DNA of 64,000 nt from NCBI GenBank assembly GCA_016124795.1, contig WGNB01000020.1:1-64000 (forward strand), written 5' to 3'. Position numbers and translations under genes: made by a program. Below, piece after piece: positions 28,371-39,233 of the stretch. Each line of letters starts with the position of its first letter. Positions within the stretch are counted from its first letter, which is position 1. The notes under the pieces were generated by a model. The model did not search any database. It was not told the origin of the DNA and saw only the letters and a program-made list of their open reading frames with translations. This DNA is from Rhodopseudomonas sp. Its GTDB lineage: Bacteria > Pseudomonadota > Alphaproteobacteria > Rhizobiales > Xanthobacteraceae.

Positions 28371-29987
28371 ATGTTGCCGGACGCCAAAGACTTCGACGCA
28401 CTGACCCGACAGTTTCGCTGGGATATTCCGGCGCGCTTCAATATTGGCGTGGCCGCCTGCGATCGATGGGCCGAGGAAGACCCGGATCGACTGGCGATCT
28501 TGCATGTTCATGCCGATGGCCGGCAGGACCGCATCGGCTTCGGCTGGCTGCGCGAGACCTCGAACCGGCTGGCTAATGTATTGCGCGCGAAAGGCGTCAA
28601 GCGCGGCGACCGGGTGGCGATCTTTCTGCCGCAGACGCCGGAAGTCGCCGCCGCCCATATGGCGATCTACAAGCTCGGCGCGGTGGCGCTGCCGATCGCG
28701 GTGCTGTTCGGGCCGGATGCGCTGGCGTATCGGTTGCAGAATTCGGGCGCCAGGGCCTTGCTGACCAATGCCGCCGGCGTCGCCAAGCTGAATGACATTC
28801 GCGCGCAGGCGCCGGACCTCGCCAGTGTATTGTCGGTTGATGGCGAGGCGGACGGCGTCGCCGATTTCAACGGTGAGATTGCGCGCGCGGCATCGGGCTT
28901 CGCGCCTGTCGATACCGCGGCCGACGATCCGGCGATGATGATCTATACCTCGGGCACGACCGGTCAGCCGAAAGGCGCGCTGCACGGCCATCGCGTGTTG
29001 CTCGGTCATATGCCGGGCGTCGAGCTGTCGCATTATCCATTCCCCCTGGCCGGCGATCTGTTCTGGACCCCGGCCGATTGGGCCTGGGCCGGTGGCTTGC
29101 TCGATGTGCTGCTGCCGAGTCTGTTGCATGGCGTCGCGGTGGTGGCACGCAAGTTCGACAAGTTCGATGCCGAAGAAGCCTATGCGCTGATGCAGAAGAC
29201 CGGCGTGCGCAATGCGTTCATTCCTCCGACAGCGCTGCGCATGATGCGGGCCGGCCCCAGTCCGCGCGGCCGTTATGATTTCAAACTGCGCAGCATGGGT
29301 TCGGGCGGCGAGTCGCTCGGTGTCGAGGCGCTGGAATGGGGACGTGACGCTTTCGGCCTGACCATCAACGAATTCTACGGCCAGACCGAATGCAATCTGG
29401 TGATCGGCGCCTGCGATCAGCTTGGCGCCTTGCGGGTCGGTTCGATGGGTAAGGCGGTGCCCGGCCATATCGTGGCGGTGATCGATCGCGACGGCCACCC
29501 CTGCAAGCCGGGCGAAGTCGGCCAGATCGCGGTCAAGCGGCCGGACCCGGTGATGTTCCTGGAATATTGGGGAAGGCCGCAGGCGACCCGCGAGAAGTTC
29601 ATTGGCGACTGGATGACCACCGGCGACCAGGGAACGCTGGACGAAGACGGCTATTTCACCTTCGTCGGTCGCGACGACGACGTGATTACCTCATCGGGCT
29701 TCCGCATCGGTCCCGGCGAGATCGAGGATTGCCTGATCGGTCATCCGGCGGTGGCGCTGGCGGCGGCGGTCGGCAAACCCGATTCGCTGCGGCAGGAGAT
29801 CGTCAAGGCGTTTATCGTATTGAAGAACGGTTACGCGCCGTCTGATGCGCTGGCTGCCGAGATCCAGACTTTCGTCAAGACGCGGCTGTCCGGCCATGAA
29901 TATCCGCGCGAGGTGGCCTTTATCGACGACATGCCGATGACGACAACCGGCAAGGTGATCCGACGGCTGTTGCGCGATCGCGGCTAG
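28371..29987 (+). CDS. AMP-binding acyl-CoA synthetase
   Basis: MIYTSGTTGQPKGALHGHR, TTGDQGTLDEDGYFTFVGRDDDVITSSGFRIGPGEIE, TTTGKVIRR. Confidence 0.9.
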   Translation: MLPDAKDFDALTRQFRWDIPARFNIGVAACDRWAEEDPDRLAILHVHADGRQDRIGFGWLRETSNRLANVLRAKGVKRGDRVAIFLPQTPEVAAAHMAIYKLGAVALPIAVLFGPDALAYRLQNSGARALLTNAAGVAKLNDIRAQAPDLASVLSVDGEADGVADFNGEIARAASGFAPVDTAADDPAMMIYTSGTTGQPKGALHGHRVLLGHMPGVELSHYPFPLAGDLFWTPADWAWAGGLLDVLLPSLLHGVAVVARKFDKFDAEEAYALMQKTGVRNAFIPPTALRMMRAGPSPRGRYDFKLRSMGSGGESLGVEALEWGRDAFGLTINEFYGQTECNLVIGACDQLGALRVGSMGKAVPGHIVAVIDRDGHPCKPGEVGQIAVKRPDPVMFLEYWGRPQATREKFIGDWMTTGDQGTLDEDGYFTFVGRDDDVITSSGFRIGPGEIEDCLIGHPAVALAAAVGKPDSLRQEIVKAFIVLKNGYAPSDALAAEIQTFVKTRLSGHEYPREVAFIDDMPMTTTGKVIRRLLRDRG

Positions 29988-31375
29988 ACGTCGGGCTGGC
30001 CATTGGCCGCGCCAAGAACGCGCAGCCCGAGCCGTCGACGGGCGATGACATAAAGAAAGATCGATTCGACGACCAGCGCGGCTGACGTGGCGATGCCCGC
30101 GCCCTCGATTCCGAGCGGCGGGATCATCACGATGCACAGCACGAGGTTGATCGCGAAGGCGCCGGCATAGACCGCGGCGCATTTCTTGCGGTCGCCAAGC
30201 ATGTTGAGCAGGCGTTCGGCCGGGCCGACGGCGGCGCGGGCCAGCATGCCGATGGAAAGGATGAACATCACCGGATAGCCATCCTGGAAGTTCGCGCCGA
30301 ACAGATGCAGCAGCGGCTTGCCGAAAGCGAGGATCGCGGCGCAGACGGCGAGCGACGGCCAGAACGTCCAGCGGATGGTTTCGCTAAAGAACGACGCAAG
30401 CCGCGCCTTGTCGCCGGCGACGTGATATTCGGAGAACTTGTGCGTGGTCGCGCCGGCGATGGCGAAATAGACGAAAGCGACGATGGCGAGGAGGCGCGCG
30501 CCGGCGTAATAGACCGCGACTTCGTCGGGCGAACGGAAATGTTCGAGCGTGAGAATGTCGACATAGGTCAAGAGCAGATAGAAGCCTTCGACGACGAAGA
30601 TCGGTAGCGAGGTCGCCAGCCAGGTCTTGACCTCGTAGGTCTTCGGGCCGGACGGCACCTTGGTCCTCAGCCGCCGATTGAGGACCAGCATCTGGCCGAT
30701 GGTGATGCCGTAGATCGTCAGGATCGAGATGATCAGCGCGGTGATGGCGTCGGTCGGCGCGCCGACCAGCCAGGCCGCGCCCATCAGCACGATGATCGCC
30801 GAGGTGCGGATAATGTAGAACGGCAGAAAGGCGAGATTCGGCCAGTCGTAGGACGACGCGATGCCGGATGCGACCTGTGCGACGCCGTAGATCGGGATCA
30901 TCACGCAAGCCATGTAAAGCGGGATGACGACGAAATGATCGAGCCACGGCGTGACGAAGAAGACGCCGACGACGCCGGCAGCGGCGATCGCGGTGGCGAT
31001 AGCGAAGGCCAGCCAGCAACTGCCGCTGAGAAAGCCACGCAACCGGTCGAAGGCCTTCAGTTCGGTATATTCCGGGATGAAGCGGCGTGCCGCCGACGAC
31101 AGCCCCATGTCCGACAGTGCGCCGATCATCAGCACCCAGGTCCAGACATAGATATAAATGCCGAATTCGAACGAGCCCATCCAGCGCGCCAGCAGCACCT
31201 GGCTGAGCAGCGCCAGTACGGCATTTACCACCCGCACCAGAAAGACCTTGCCGGCCATCAATTGCGCGATGCGGCTGTCGCTGCGCTCGGCCAGAATCGC
31301 CTTGATGCGCGCGAAAGCGCCTGCCGGCGTGAGCGGCGGCGACGAAGCGACGGGACCGGTCGAGGACGAGGACAT
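29984..31375 (-). CDS. Oligosaccharide flippase/polysaccharide biosynthesis (MATE-like) membrane protein
   Basis: About 12 TM segments; SQVLLARWMGSFEFGIYIYVWTWV N-terminus typical of Wzx-like proteins. Confidence 0.8.
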   Translation of the reverse strand: MSSSSTGPVASSPPLTPAGAFARIKAILAERSDSRIAQLMAGKVFLVRVVNAVLALLSQVLLARWMGSFEFGIYIYVWTWVLMIGALSDMGLSSAARRFIPEYTELKAFDRLRGFLSGSCWLAFAIATAIAAAGVVGVFFVTPWLDHFVVIPLYMACVMIPIYGVAQVASGIASSYDWPNLAFLPFYIIRTSAIIVLMGAAWLVGAPTDAITALIISILTIYGITIGQMLVLNRRLRTKVPSGPKTYEVKTWLATSLPIFVVEGFYLLLTYVDILTLEHFRSPDEVAVYYAGARLLAIVAFVYFAIAGATTHKFSEYHVAGDKARLASFFSETIRWTFWPSLAVCAAILAFGKPLLHLFGANFQDGYPVMFILSIGMLARAAVGPAERLLNMLGDRKKCAAVYAGAFAINLVLCIVMIPPLGIEGAGIATSAALVVESIFLYVIARRRLGLRVLGAANGQPDV

Positions 31376-31425
31376 TGCTTCCGGTTAGCAAGGAAGCGTT
31401 AAGAATCGGTTCGGCGCCCGCCCTG

Positions 31426-32310
31426 CTAGGCCGGCAAGGACGCCAGAAGCGCCTCCACCGTCTTGCGGTCTTCGGCGCTCAGCGGCGACTGCGGCGGCAC
31501 CGGCTCGCCGACCGCGTAGCCCTGGATTTGCAGGCCGGCCTTGATGCAGGCGGCGAGATTGAAACGCGCGAAGGCCTCGTTGATCCGCCACATCTCGCGC
31601 TGCAATTCGAGCGCTTCCGGCCATTTCTGCGCGCGGCACAGATCGTAGAGTTTGACGCTCTGGCGCGGCACGATGCAGGCCGGCCCCGCCATCCAGCCGA
31701 CACCGCCGATCAGCATGACGGCGGCCGGAATGTGCGCGGAAGCCGAAAATACGTTGATGCCCGGCGCGCGGTTCATGATCGACATCAGCCGGCCGGTGTT
31801 GGTCGAGGCATCCTTGATCGCCTCGATGCGCGGATGTTCGGCCAGCCGTGCGATGACGTCGAGGGTCAGATCGCTGCGCTGGAAATTCGGATTGGTATAA
31901 AGCACTACCGGAATATCGACGGCATCGGCGATCGCCCGGAAATAGGCTTCGACCTGACCATCCTTGAGCGGAAAATAGGCTTCGAGAATGGCGAGAATGC
32001 CGTCCGCGCCCATCTTCTGATACAGCCTGGCCTGCGCCACGGCGTCGGCGGTCGAGGTCGAGGCGACCCCGGCGATCACCGGCGCGCGTTTGCCGGCCGC
32101 TTCGATGGTACAGGCCACCACGGTCTCACGCTGCTCGCGGGTGAGATAGGCGAACTCGCCGGTCGAGCCGAGCGGGGTTAGGCCATGGACGCCGGCGTCA
32201 AGCAGATCGCTGCACAGCCTGCCGAGTACGTCGGTCTTGATGTGGCCCTGGCCGTCAATCGGTGACACCAGGTAGGGATAGACGCCGTGGAATTTCTTGC
32301 TCGTTGTCAT
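31426..32310 (-). CDS. Dihydrodipicolinate synthase-family aldolase (DapA-like)
   Basis: [22 protein letters not shown] and [43 protein letters not shown] at 32310 is internal to the tracked 483-aa ORF. Confidence 0.87.
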   Translation of the reverse strand: MTTSKKFHGVYPYLVSPIDGQGHIKTDVLGRLCSDLLDAGVHGLTPLGSTGEFAYLTREQRETVVACTIEAAGKRAPVIAGVASTSTADAVAQARLYQKMGADGILAILEAYFPLKDGQVEAYFRAIADAVDIPVVLYTNPNFQRSDLTLDVIARLAEHPRIEAIKDASTNTGRLMSIMNRAPGINVFSASAHIPAAVMLIGGVGWMAGPACIVPRQSVKLYDLCRAQKWPEALELQREMWRINEAFARFNLAACIKAGLQIQGYAVGEPVPPQSPLSAEDRKTVEALLASLPA

Positions 32311-32398
32311 TGCGGTCTGTCGCTCCCTGTCGGCAATGTCTTGTTGTCGTTTATCGATCCTGCCAGGTTCTAACGTCACGCTCCGGCATGACAAGGCC

Positions 32399-33460
32399 TT
32401 AAAACACCCACAAGGCCTCGGGCGGAAATTCGGCATACTGATCGCCGGGCGGCAGCGGCGTATCGGCATAGCTTCGCACGACCAGATCGCCGCGTTTGAA
32501 CACCAGTTCCCAGCGCTCGCCGAGATAGATCGGCGGCTGCAATTGCATCGCGATGCGGTTGGGGCCGGGCGCGTCGGCGATCCGCATTCGTTCGAGCCGG
32601 ATAATGCCGGTCGCTTTTGTCCCGGCCGTCGCGCGGCGGTCGCCGCACAGCGTGCCGGTGAGGCGCGCGCCGCTGACGTCGATGGTCGCGCGGCCTTCGC
32701 TGGCGTCGAGCAAGACGCCGTCAAGCCGGTTATTGGCGCCCATGAATTCCGCGGCGAACAAGGATCGCGGCTCGTTATAAAGCGACGTCGGCGTGCCTTC
32801 CTGCGCGACCGCGCCGCGATCAAGTAGCAGGATGCGGTCGGCGATCGCCATCGCCTCGACCTGGTCATGGGTGACATGGATCGCCGACAGGCCGAGCGTG
32901 ACGATCAGGTCGCGCAGCCAGATGCGGGCTTCCTCGCGCAGCTTGGCGTCAAGGTTGGACAACGGTTCGTCGAGCAGGATCAGCGGCGATTCATAGACCA
33001 CGGCGCGGGCAATCGCGACGCGTTGCTGCTGACCGCCGGACAACTGCGGCGGAAAGCGATCGGCGAGATCGCCGAGCCCCATGCGATCAAGCGCCTGACC
33101 GACCCGCGTTGCGATCTCGCTGGCGGCGACGCCGCGCAGCACCAGGCCCGAGGCAATATTGTCGAAGACACTTCGATGGGGCCATAGCGCATAAGACTGA
33201 AACACCAGGCCAAGTCCGCGTCGTTCGGTCGGTAAGTCTGTGCTGGACGCGGCGTCAAAAAATATCCTGTCGCCGAGCGCGATCGAGCCATTGCTCGGCG
33301 TTTCCAGGCCGGCGATGGCGCGCAGCAAGGTCGTCTTGCCGCTGCCGGATGGCCCAAGCAGGGCGACCACCTGGCCGGGCGACAGCGTCAGCGACACGCC
33401 TTTGAGAATCTCATGCTGGCCGAGGCTGAGCTTCAGATCCTTGATGACGAGATCGGCCAT
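32399..33460 (-). CDS. ABC transporter ATP-binding protein (PotA/FbpC-type)
   Basis: [59 protein letters not shown]-terminal TOBE-like region. Confidence 0.9.
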   Translation of the reverse strand: MADLVIKDLKLSLGQHEILKGVSLTLSPGQVVALLGPSGSGKTTLLRAIAGLETPSNGSIALGDRIFFDAASSTDLPTERRGLGLVFQSYALWPHRSVFDNIASGLVLRGVAASEIATRVGQALDRMGLGDLADRFPPQLSGGQQQRVAIARAVVYESPLILLDEPLSNLDAKLREEARIWLRDLIVTLGLSAIHVTHDQVEAMAIADRILLLDRGAVAQEGTPTSLYNEPRSLFAAEFMGANNRLDGVLLDASEGRATIDVSGARLTGTLCGDRRATAGTKATGIIRLERMRIADAPGPNRIAMQLQPPIYLGERWELVFKRGDLVVRSYADTPLPPGDQYAEFPPEALWVF

Positions 33461-33481
33461 GCTGCGCTTGATCTTTCGCCG

Positions 33482-34072
33482 TTAGCCGTGAAAGCCGCCG
33501 TCATCGAGGAAGGCCTGTTCTTCCGCCGTGGTGGCGCGGCCGAGGATTGCGTTGCGATGCGGAAAACGCCCGAAGCGCGTGATGATATCGGCGTGAAGTT
33601 TCGCCCATTTCAGCAGATCGGCGTCGTCCATCGCCGCGATCAGTTCGACCGAGCGTGCCTGATCCTGAGGGTCCTCCGAATGTTCGAACGGCAGATAGAA
33701 GAAGGCGCGCAGTTCCTTCGCTGTCTGCATGTCAAAGCCGCGCGCGATCGCGCCGGCGGCGATGGCGCGCGCCAGCGGATCGGAGGCGAACATGCGGGGC
33801 TGATCGCGAAACATGTTGCGCGGAAACTGGTCGAGCAGCAGTAGAAGTGCCAACGCGCCTTCCGCGCTGGTTTCCCAATCGCTCAGCAGGCCTTCGGCGG
33901 CGGCCTCGTGAATGGCGAGAAAGCGGCGGCGAATGTCGGCGTCGAATTCCGGGTTCTTCTTGAACCAGGCGTCCGGACCGGCGTCGCGCCAGAACGACAC
34001 GATTTCGGCCGGCGTGATTGCTGCGGTGCCGATGGTCAGTGCGCCGGTCGCCGGCGAAGCGTCAAAGGTCAT
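33482..34072 (-). CDS. DUF924-family protein
   Basis: ALALLLLLDQFPRNMFRDQPRMFASDPLARAIA and FYLPFEHSEDPQDQARSV. Confidence 0.88.
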   Translation of the reverse strand: MTFDASPATGALTIGTAAITPAEIVSFWRDAGPDAWFKKNPEFDADIRRRFLAIHEAAAEGLLSDWETSAEGALALLLLLDQFPRNMFRDQPRMFASDPLARAIAAGAIARGFDMQTAKELRAFFYLPFEHSEDPQDQARSVELIAAMDDADLLKWAKLHADIITRFGRFPHRNAILGRATTAEEQAFLDDGGFHG

Positions 34073-34132
34073 AAGGATTGGCTCTCTCTGTCTCGGGCGA
34101 GCTTGAAAATAAGACCGCGTCGATGGCGCGGC

Positions 34133-35821
34133 CTAGGCCGCCGGCTCGCCGGGCTCGTCACGCAAGGCCCGGCGCAGGATCTTGCCGACATTGGTTTTCG
34201 GCAGTTCGTCGCGGAACTCGATGTATTTCGGCAATTTATAGCCGGCGAGCCGGCCGTGCAAATAGTCGCGTAACGCGGTCTCGTCCAGCTCGGGCGATTT
34301 TCTCACCGCGAACAGCTTGACCGCTTCGCCGGAATGGACATCCGGCACGCCGATGGCGGCGCATTCCATCACGCCGCCCTGCATCATGGCGACGTCCTCG
34401 ACCTCGTTGGGAAACACCTTGAAGCCGGAAACCGAGATCATGTCCTTCTTGCGGTCGACGATCCGGGTCTGGCCGTTGTCGTCCATCACGCCGATGTCGC
34501 CGGTGCGGAAAAAGCCATCGGGGGTCATTACCCGCGCGGTTTCGTCCGGCCGGTTCCAGTAGCCGATCATCACTTGCGGGCCGCGCGCGCAAATCTCGCC
34601 GGCCTCGCCGAGTGGTACTTCCTTGTCGTCGTTGCCGCGAATCGAAATTTCGGTCGACGGGAACGGCAGACCGATGGTGCCGGTCCATTCGGTGATGTCG
34701 CAACGATTGGCGGTCAGGCCGGGCGAGGTTTCCGACAGGCCATAGGCTTCGATGATCGGCTTGCCGGTCGCCTTGAGCCAGCGCTCGGCGACCGCGCGCT
34801 GCACCGCCATGCCGCCGCCGATTGCCGACTTGAGATGGCTCCAGTCGATCTTGCCGAAGTCGCGATGATTGAGCATCGCATTGAACAGCGTGTTGACGGC
34901 CGGAAAATAGCTGACCTGATATTTCGACAGTTCGGCGATCAGGTTGCGAAGGTCGCGCGGGTTCGGAATGAGCAGGCAGACCGCGCCGAGCCGCACGCCC
35001 ATCAGCGCGCAGGCGGTCAAGGCGAAGATATGATAGAGCGGCAGGGCCGCGACCATGAACAATTGATCGACGCGCGGCTCGGCCATCAGCGCCGTTTGCA
35101 GCCAGGCATCGGCCTGCAACATATTGGCGACGATGTTGCGGTGGGTCAGCGTCGCGCCCTTGGCGATGCCGGTGGTGCCGCCGGTATATTGCAGGAAGGC
35201 GACGTCGTTGGCGGTGATCGTCGGCTTTTGCAGCGTCAGCCCCCGACCTTGCGCCAATGCCTGATTGAAGCGGCTAGCGCCAGGCAAGGAATAAGGCGGC
35301 ACCATTTTCTTGACGCGGCGTACCACCAGATTGACGATGCCGCCTTTCAGCGCGCCGAGCATGTCGCCCATGCTGGCGATGACGACGTGCTTGACGTTTG
35401 TCTTGTCGATGATTTCGGCCAGATGATGCGCGAAGTTCTCCAACACGACGATGACTTCGGCGCCGGAATCCCTGAGCTGGAACTCCAGCTCGCGTGGGGT
35501 GTAGAGCGGATTGACGTTCACCACCGTCATGCCGGCGCGCAAGGCGCCGACCATCGCCACCGGATTCTGCAAGATGTTGGGCAGCATGATCGCAACCCGC
35601 GCGCCGCGCGGCACCCCCTTGCCTTGCAGCCAGGCGGCGAAGTCACGCGAGGCGCTGTCGAGTTCGTCGTAGTCGATGGTTCGGCCCATGCAGATGAAGG
35701 CATCCTTGCCGCGATGGGCCTGGAAGCTTTCCTCGAACATCGCCACCAGCGACGTATAGCGCGACGGGTCGATATCGGCGGGCACGCCTGGCGGATAATG
35801 CTTGAGCCAGATCCGTTCCAT
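34133..35821 (-). CDS. fadD: Long-chain fatty acid-CoA ligase (FadD-like)
   Basis: FLQYTGGTTGIAKGATLTHRN, AYGLSETSPG, RTGDIGVMDDNGQTRIVDRKKDMISVSGFKVFPNEVE. Probable start MERIWLKHYPPG at 35821. Confidence 0.88.
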   Translation of the reverse strand: MERIWLKHYPPGVPADIDPSRYTSLVAMFEESFQAHRGKDAFICMGRTIDYDELDSASRDFAAWLQGKGVPRGARVAIMLPNILQNPVAMVGALRAGMTVVNVNPLYTPRELEFQLRDSGAEVIVVLENFAHHLAEIIDKTNVKHVVIASMGDMLGALKGGIVNLVVRRVKKMVPPYSLPGASRFNQALAQGRGLTLQKPTITANDVAFLQYTGGTTGIAKGATLTHRNIVANMLQADAWLQTALMAEPRVDQLFMVAALPLYHIFALTACALMGVRLGAVCLLIPNPRDLRNLIAELSKYQVSYFPAVNTLFNAMLNHRDFGKIDWSHLKSAIGGGMAVQRAVAERWLKATGKPIIEAYGLSETSPGLTANRCDITEWTGTIGLPFPSTEISIRGNDDKEVPLGEAGEICARGPQVMIGYWNRPDETARVMTPDGFFRTGDIGVMDDNGQTRIVDRKKDMISVSGFKVFPNEVEDVAMMQGGVMECAAIGVPDVHSGEAVKLFAVRKSPELDETALRDYLHGRLAGYKLPKYIEFRDELPKTNVGKILRRALRDEPGEPAA

Positions 35822-35986
35822 AACGTTTCCCCAATTGCCGTCGGATCGTATGAGTCTCGCCGTCGATTCGAGCGCAGCATCGTGCGAGTCGAGCAGGCGT
35901 GCAAGACCCGCGATTTTCGGGGCTTGCTGGCATGGCGGTTGCACCGCCAGGGCCTGTCACCTCGGAGAACGCGAAGGGGCCCGCCG

Positions 35987-36502
35987 ATGATTGCCGCCGT
36001 AAGTTATACCAATCGCAGTTCAATTTCGGCATTGACCGCGAAAAACGCGGTTGCCCAGACCCAGGCATATATTGCCGGCGTATCGGCAGAAGATTCTACA
36101 GCCGCCGGCGTGTCGTCAGCGACGGCAACGAACCGGTCGGGCAGTGGCGTATCGACTTACGATTTCACAAATATGACGCCCAACCAGATGAAGAGCGTCG
36201 CGGCGACCCTTGCCGGTTCCGGCAAGCTTGATCTCAATCAGCTCCTGGAGCTGCAAACCGTCGGCATGCCCTTGGGCAAGGTGGGGCCGGACGGTCAATT
36301 CATGCCGCTGACCGACGCCGAGAGGACGCAATTCGCCAACACGCCGGTGAACTATATCGAGAAATTGCAGGGCGCGGTCGATTACCTGAAGCAGACCGGC
36401 GGCGCCGCCAATTCGAAATCCGGCTACGCCGACTGGACCGGCTTGCTGACGACGTTGCAAAGCCTGCAAGGCACGCCGTCGGGCGTTAACATCACAGCGT
36501 GA
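35987..36502 (+). CDS. Hypothetical protein
   Basis: ATG at 35987 inside the longer tracked ORF. Thr/Ser-rich N-terminal half, then MTPNQMKSVAATLAGSGKLDLNQLLELQTVGMPLG. Confidence 0.7.
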   Translation: MIAAVSYTNRSSISALTAKNAVAQTQAYIAGVSAEDSTAAGVSSATATNRSGSGVSTYDFTNMTPNQMKSVAATLAGSGKLDLNQLLELQTVGMPLGKVGPDGQFMPLTDAERTQFANTPVNYIEKLQGAVDYLKQTGGAANSKSGYADWTGLLTTLQSLQGTPSGVNITA

Positions 36503-36538
36503 ACGAAAAGCCGTCGCCGGGAGGTTCGGCGTGGGCGA

Positions 36539-37759
36539 TCAGCGATCCTGACCGCCGAACGGAATTAACGGATTGTCGACCAGGGCGGCGCGGTCGGGCC
36601 GGTCGGGCGCGGCGACGCCGATGAAGGCTTCGAACAGGTCGCGCACGGTGCGTTCCGGCAGGTCGCGGGTGATAAAGACAAGGCGGCTGCGGTGATCGTC
36701 GTCCGGCCAGCGCTCCAGCCGCGCGGTCGGATGAAAGACGTGCTGCACGCCATGGACGACGACCGGATTGTCCGGCATCTCGGCGAGTTGCACGATGCCC
36801 TTGACGCGCAGCAGTTTGGCGCCGTGGCTCGACCGCAGCAATTCCAGGAACATATCGAGGGTGCCGGCCGGGATCGGCTTGTCCGTCGTCAGGACGAATG
36901 AGACGATGTGGTCGTCGTGTCGGTTGACGTCGTGGTGATGGCCGTGACCGTGCTTGTGGCTGTGATCGTGACCATGGTCATGGTCGTGCCCGTGTTCATC
37001 CCTGTGTCCATGGCCATGCTCATGATCGTGGTGATGCGCGTCGGCATAGGCTTCGGCTGCCAGCCATTTGGTCACGTCGGGGATCTTGCGCGCCGGATCG
37101 TAGAGGCCGCAATTGAGCAGATGTTCGGCGGTTGCCTCGCCCTTGGCGGCGTCGAGAATCGGCGCGGCGGGATTGAGCGTATGCAGCCGCCGGCGCAAGG
37201 CGTCGGCCTGCTGCGCTTCGGCGATATCGGTCTTGGTGAGGACAATGCGGTCGGCGACAGCGGCCTGTTTGACCGCCTCGGCATATTGGTCGAGCGTCGC
37301 TTCGCCATTGACGGCATCGACGACGGTGATGACGCCGTCGAGGCGGAAGCGTTTAACCAGATAAGGATGCGCCATCGCGGTTTGTAGCACTGGCGCGGGA
37401 TCGGCGAGACCGGTGGTTTCCAGGAGCACACGGCGGAACGTGACGCGGCCATTGTCGAGATCGCGCAGCAGCTTTTCGAGCCCATCGACAAGATCGCCGC
37501 GCAAGGTGCAGCACAGGCAACCCGATTGCAGCAGCACCATGTTGTCGCCGACGTAGTCGACCAGCAGATGGTCGAGCGACACTTCGCCGAATTCGTTGAT
37601 GATGACGGCGGTGTCGGCCAGCGCCGGGTCTTTCAGCAAGGCATTGAGCAGCGTCGTCTTGCCGGCGCCGAGAAAACCGGTGAGCAAAGTCAACGGAATT
37701 GGCACCGCCGGCTGGCGGCGGTCCGGCCGGGTGCCGGCGCTGAGGGCGGTGTCGCTCAT
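36539..37759 (-). CDS. CobW/COG0523-family GTPase with His-rich insert
   Basis: LTGFLGAGKTTLLNALL, CLCC motif, HHHDHEHGHGHRDEHGHDHDHGHDHSHKHGHGHHHD. Start ATG 37759 overlaps the upstream gene. Confidence 0.9.
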   Translation of the reverse strand: MSDTALSAGTRPDRRQPAVPIPLTLLTGFLGAGKTTLLNALLKDPALADTAVIINEFGEVSLDHLLVDYVGDNMVLLQSGCLCCTLRGDLVDGLEKLLRDLDNGRVTFRRVLLETTGLADPAPVLQTAMAHPYLVKRFRLDGVITVVDAVNGEATLDQYAEAVKQAAVADRIVLTKTDIAEAQQADALRRRLHTLNPAAPILDAAKGEATAEHLLNCGLYDPARKIPDVTKWLAAEAYADAHHHDHEHGHGHRDEHGHDHDHGHDHSHKHGHGHHHDVNRHDDHIVSFVLTTDKPIPAGTLDMFLELLRSSHGAKLLRVKGIVQLAEMPDNPVVVHGVQHVFHPTARLERWPDDDHRSRLVFITRDLPERTVRDLFEAFIGVAAPDRPDRAALVDNPLIPFGGQDR

Positions 37760-39030
37760 TGCGCCGCTGACGACAGCTTCGGCTTGGCTTTCGGCGCCGG
37801 CTTCGCCTGAGCCTTGGCTTCGGGCTTGGCTTGCGGTTTGCCGTCGTGGGCCGGTTTGGTCTTCTTGGCGGTCTTCTTCCGCACTTTCTTTGTGGCGGTG
37901 ACCGTCTTGGCGATCGTGTCGGGATGATCGGCCGGGCCGGTAAAGACCACGACCGGCGGTTCGGTATCGACCGGCGGGCCGAGCACGAACTTGCCTTGCG
38001 ATGGCTTCAGGCTCGACAACATGAAGGCTTGGCCGCCGCCTTCGCCGGCGGCCGCCACGGCGGGTTCCTCTTCGTCCTCGTCGTTTGCTTCCGACGGCGG
38101 TTTGCGGCGATGACTGCCGCACATCTCGTCGCGCAGGTTGGGCGGTTGCGCGTCGATCGGCGCCAGCGCGTCGACGGTGCCAAGCGAGGGCGTCAGCCAG
38201 GCCAGGCTGCCGCCATTGAAGCCGCGTTCGAGAAGCTGCGCCGCCTTTTGCGTGCGCGCGCCGCCCGACCAGGCGCCGAGCACGATGGCGATCAGCCGGC
38301 GTCCATTGCGGGTGGCGGAGGCGACAAGGTTGTAGCCGGAGGCGCAGATGAAGCCGGTCTTCATGCCGTCGGCGCCGGGATAGCGATCAAGCAGCGTATT
38401 GTAGTTATGGATGATGCGGTTGCCGTACTTGATCGAATGGATGTGCCAGTAGAAATCGTCTTCCGGGAATTCCTGGATCAGCGCGCGGGCGAGAATGCCG
38501 AGATCGCGGGCCGAGGTGACGTGATTTTCAGCCGGCAAGCCGTTCGGATTGACGAAATTGGATTGCGACATGCCGAGCCGGCGGGCGTTGGCGTTCATCA
38601 TGTCGGCGAAGCCGTCGATCGAACCGCCGACCCCTTCGGCAATTGTGACCGCGATGTCGTTGGCCGATTTGACCAGCAGCATCTTCAGTGCGTTATCGAC
38701 GGTGACGCGGGTGCCGAGTTTAAAGCCCATCTTGGTCGGCTGCTGCGCGACGGCGTTTTTCGACACGGTCAGCAGGGTGTTGAAGGTGATTTTGCCTTCC
38801 TTGATGGCGCGCAGCACCGTGTAGGTGGTCATCAGCTTGGTGACCGAGGCCGGATACCACGGATACGTGGCGTTTTCGGCATGCAGCACCTTGCCGGTGG
38901 CGGCGTCGATCAGAAGCTGGGCTTCGGCATGGGCGCGGTTGGCCGAAGCCAGCCATACCGTGCTTATGGCAGCGAGCCCGAGAATCAGGGCGCTTCGGCG
39001 TAGGGTGAGACGACGTGAAAAACGGTTCAA
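37756..39030 (-). CDS. D-alanyl-D-alanine carboxypeptidase (PBP5/DacF-like)
   Basis: SxxK in YPASVTKLMT, SAN motif (KSANDIAVTIAEG), KTG in GADGMKTGF. Lys/Ala/Pro-rich tail. Confidence 0.9.
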   Translation of the reverse strand: MNRFSRRLTLRRSALILGLAAISTVWLASANRAHAEAQLLIDAATGKVLHAENATYPWYPASVTKLMTTYTVLRAIKEGKITFNTLLTVSKNAVAQQPTKMGFKLGTRVTVDNALKMLLVKSANDIAVTIAEGVGGSIDGFADMMNANARRLGMSQSNFVNPNGLPAENHVTSARDLGILARALIQEFPEDDFYWHIHSIKYGNRIIHNYNTLLDRYPGADGMKTGFICASGYNLVASATRNGRRLIAIVLGAWSGGARTQKAAQLLERGFNGGSLAWLTPSLGTVDALAPIDAQPPNLRDEMCGSHRRKPPSEANDEDEEEPAVAAAGEGGGQAFMLSSLKPSQGKFVLGPPVDTEPPVVVFTGPADHPDTIAKTVTATKKVRKKTAKKTKPAHDGKPQAKPEAKAQAKPAPKAKPKLSSAAQ

Positions 39031-39233
39031 AATGGCGGTCCGGTCTGCTGTTCGGGCCGGGGAATGGAACCAGGAAGCGTTTGGGTTCCTTGGGCCGTGG
39101 CGCTAAGCTATCGAAGCTTTTGACCTGACGCAAAGCCGACTGGCCAGCCCCGGTTAAATAAGATTACCTTCCCCAAGCGTAAAAACCCTAGATCGCGGTT
39201 TAATGCGACCAAAGTTCGGCAGGAGGACACATC

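Noticed and set aside
34334-35986. 5' two thirds of the 722-aa plus-strand ORF
   Set aside because: Antisense to fadD; only the part from ATG 35987 looks like a real small protein.
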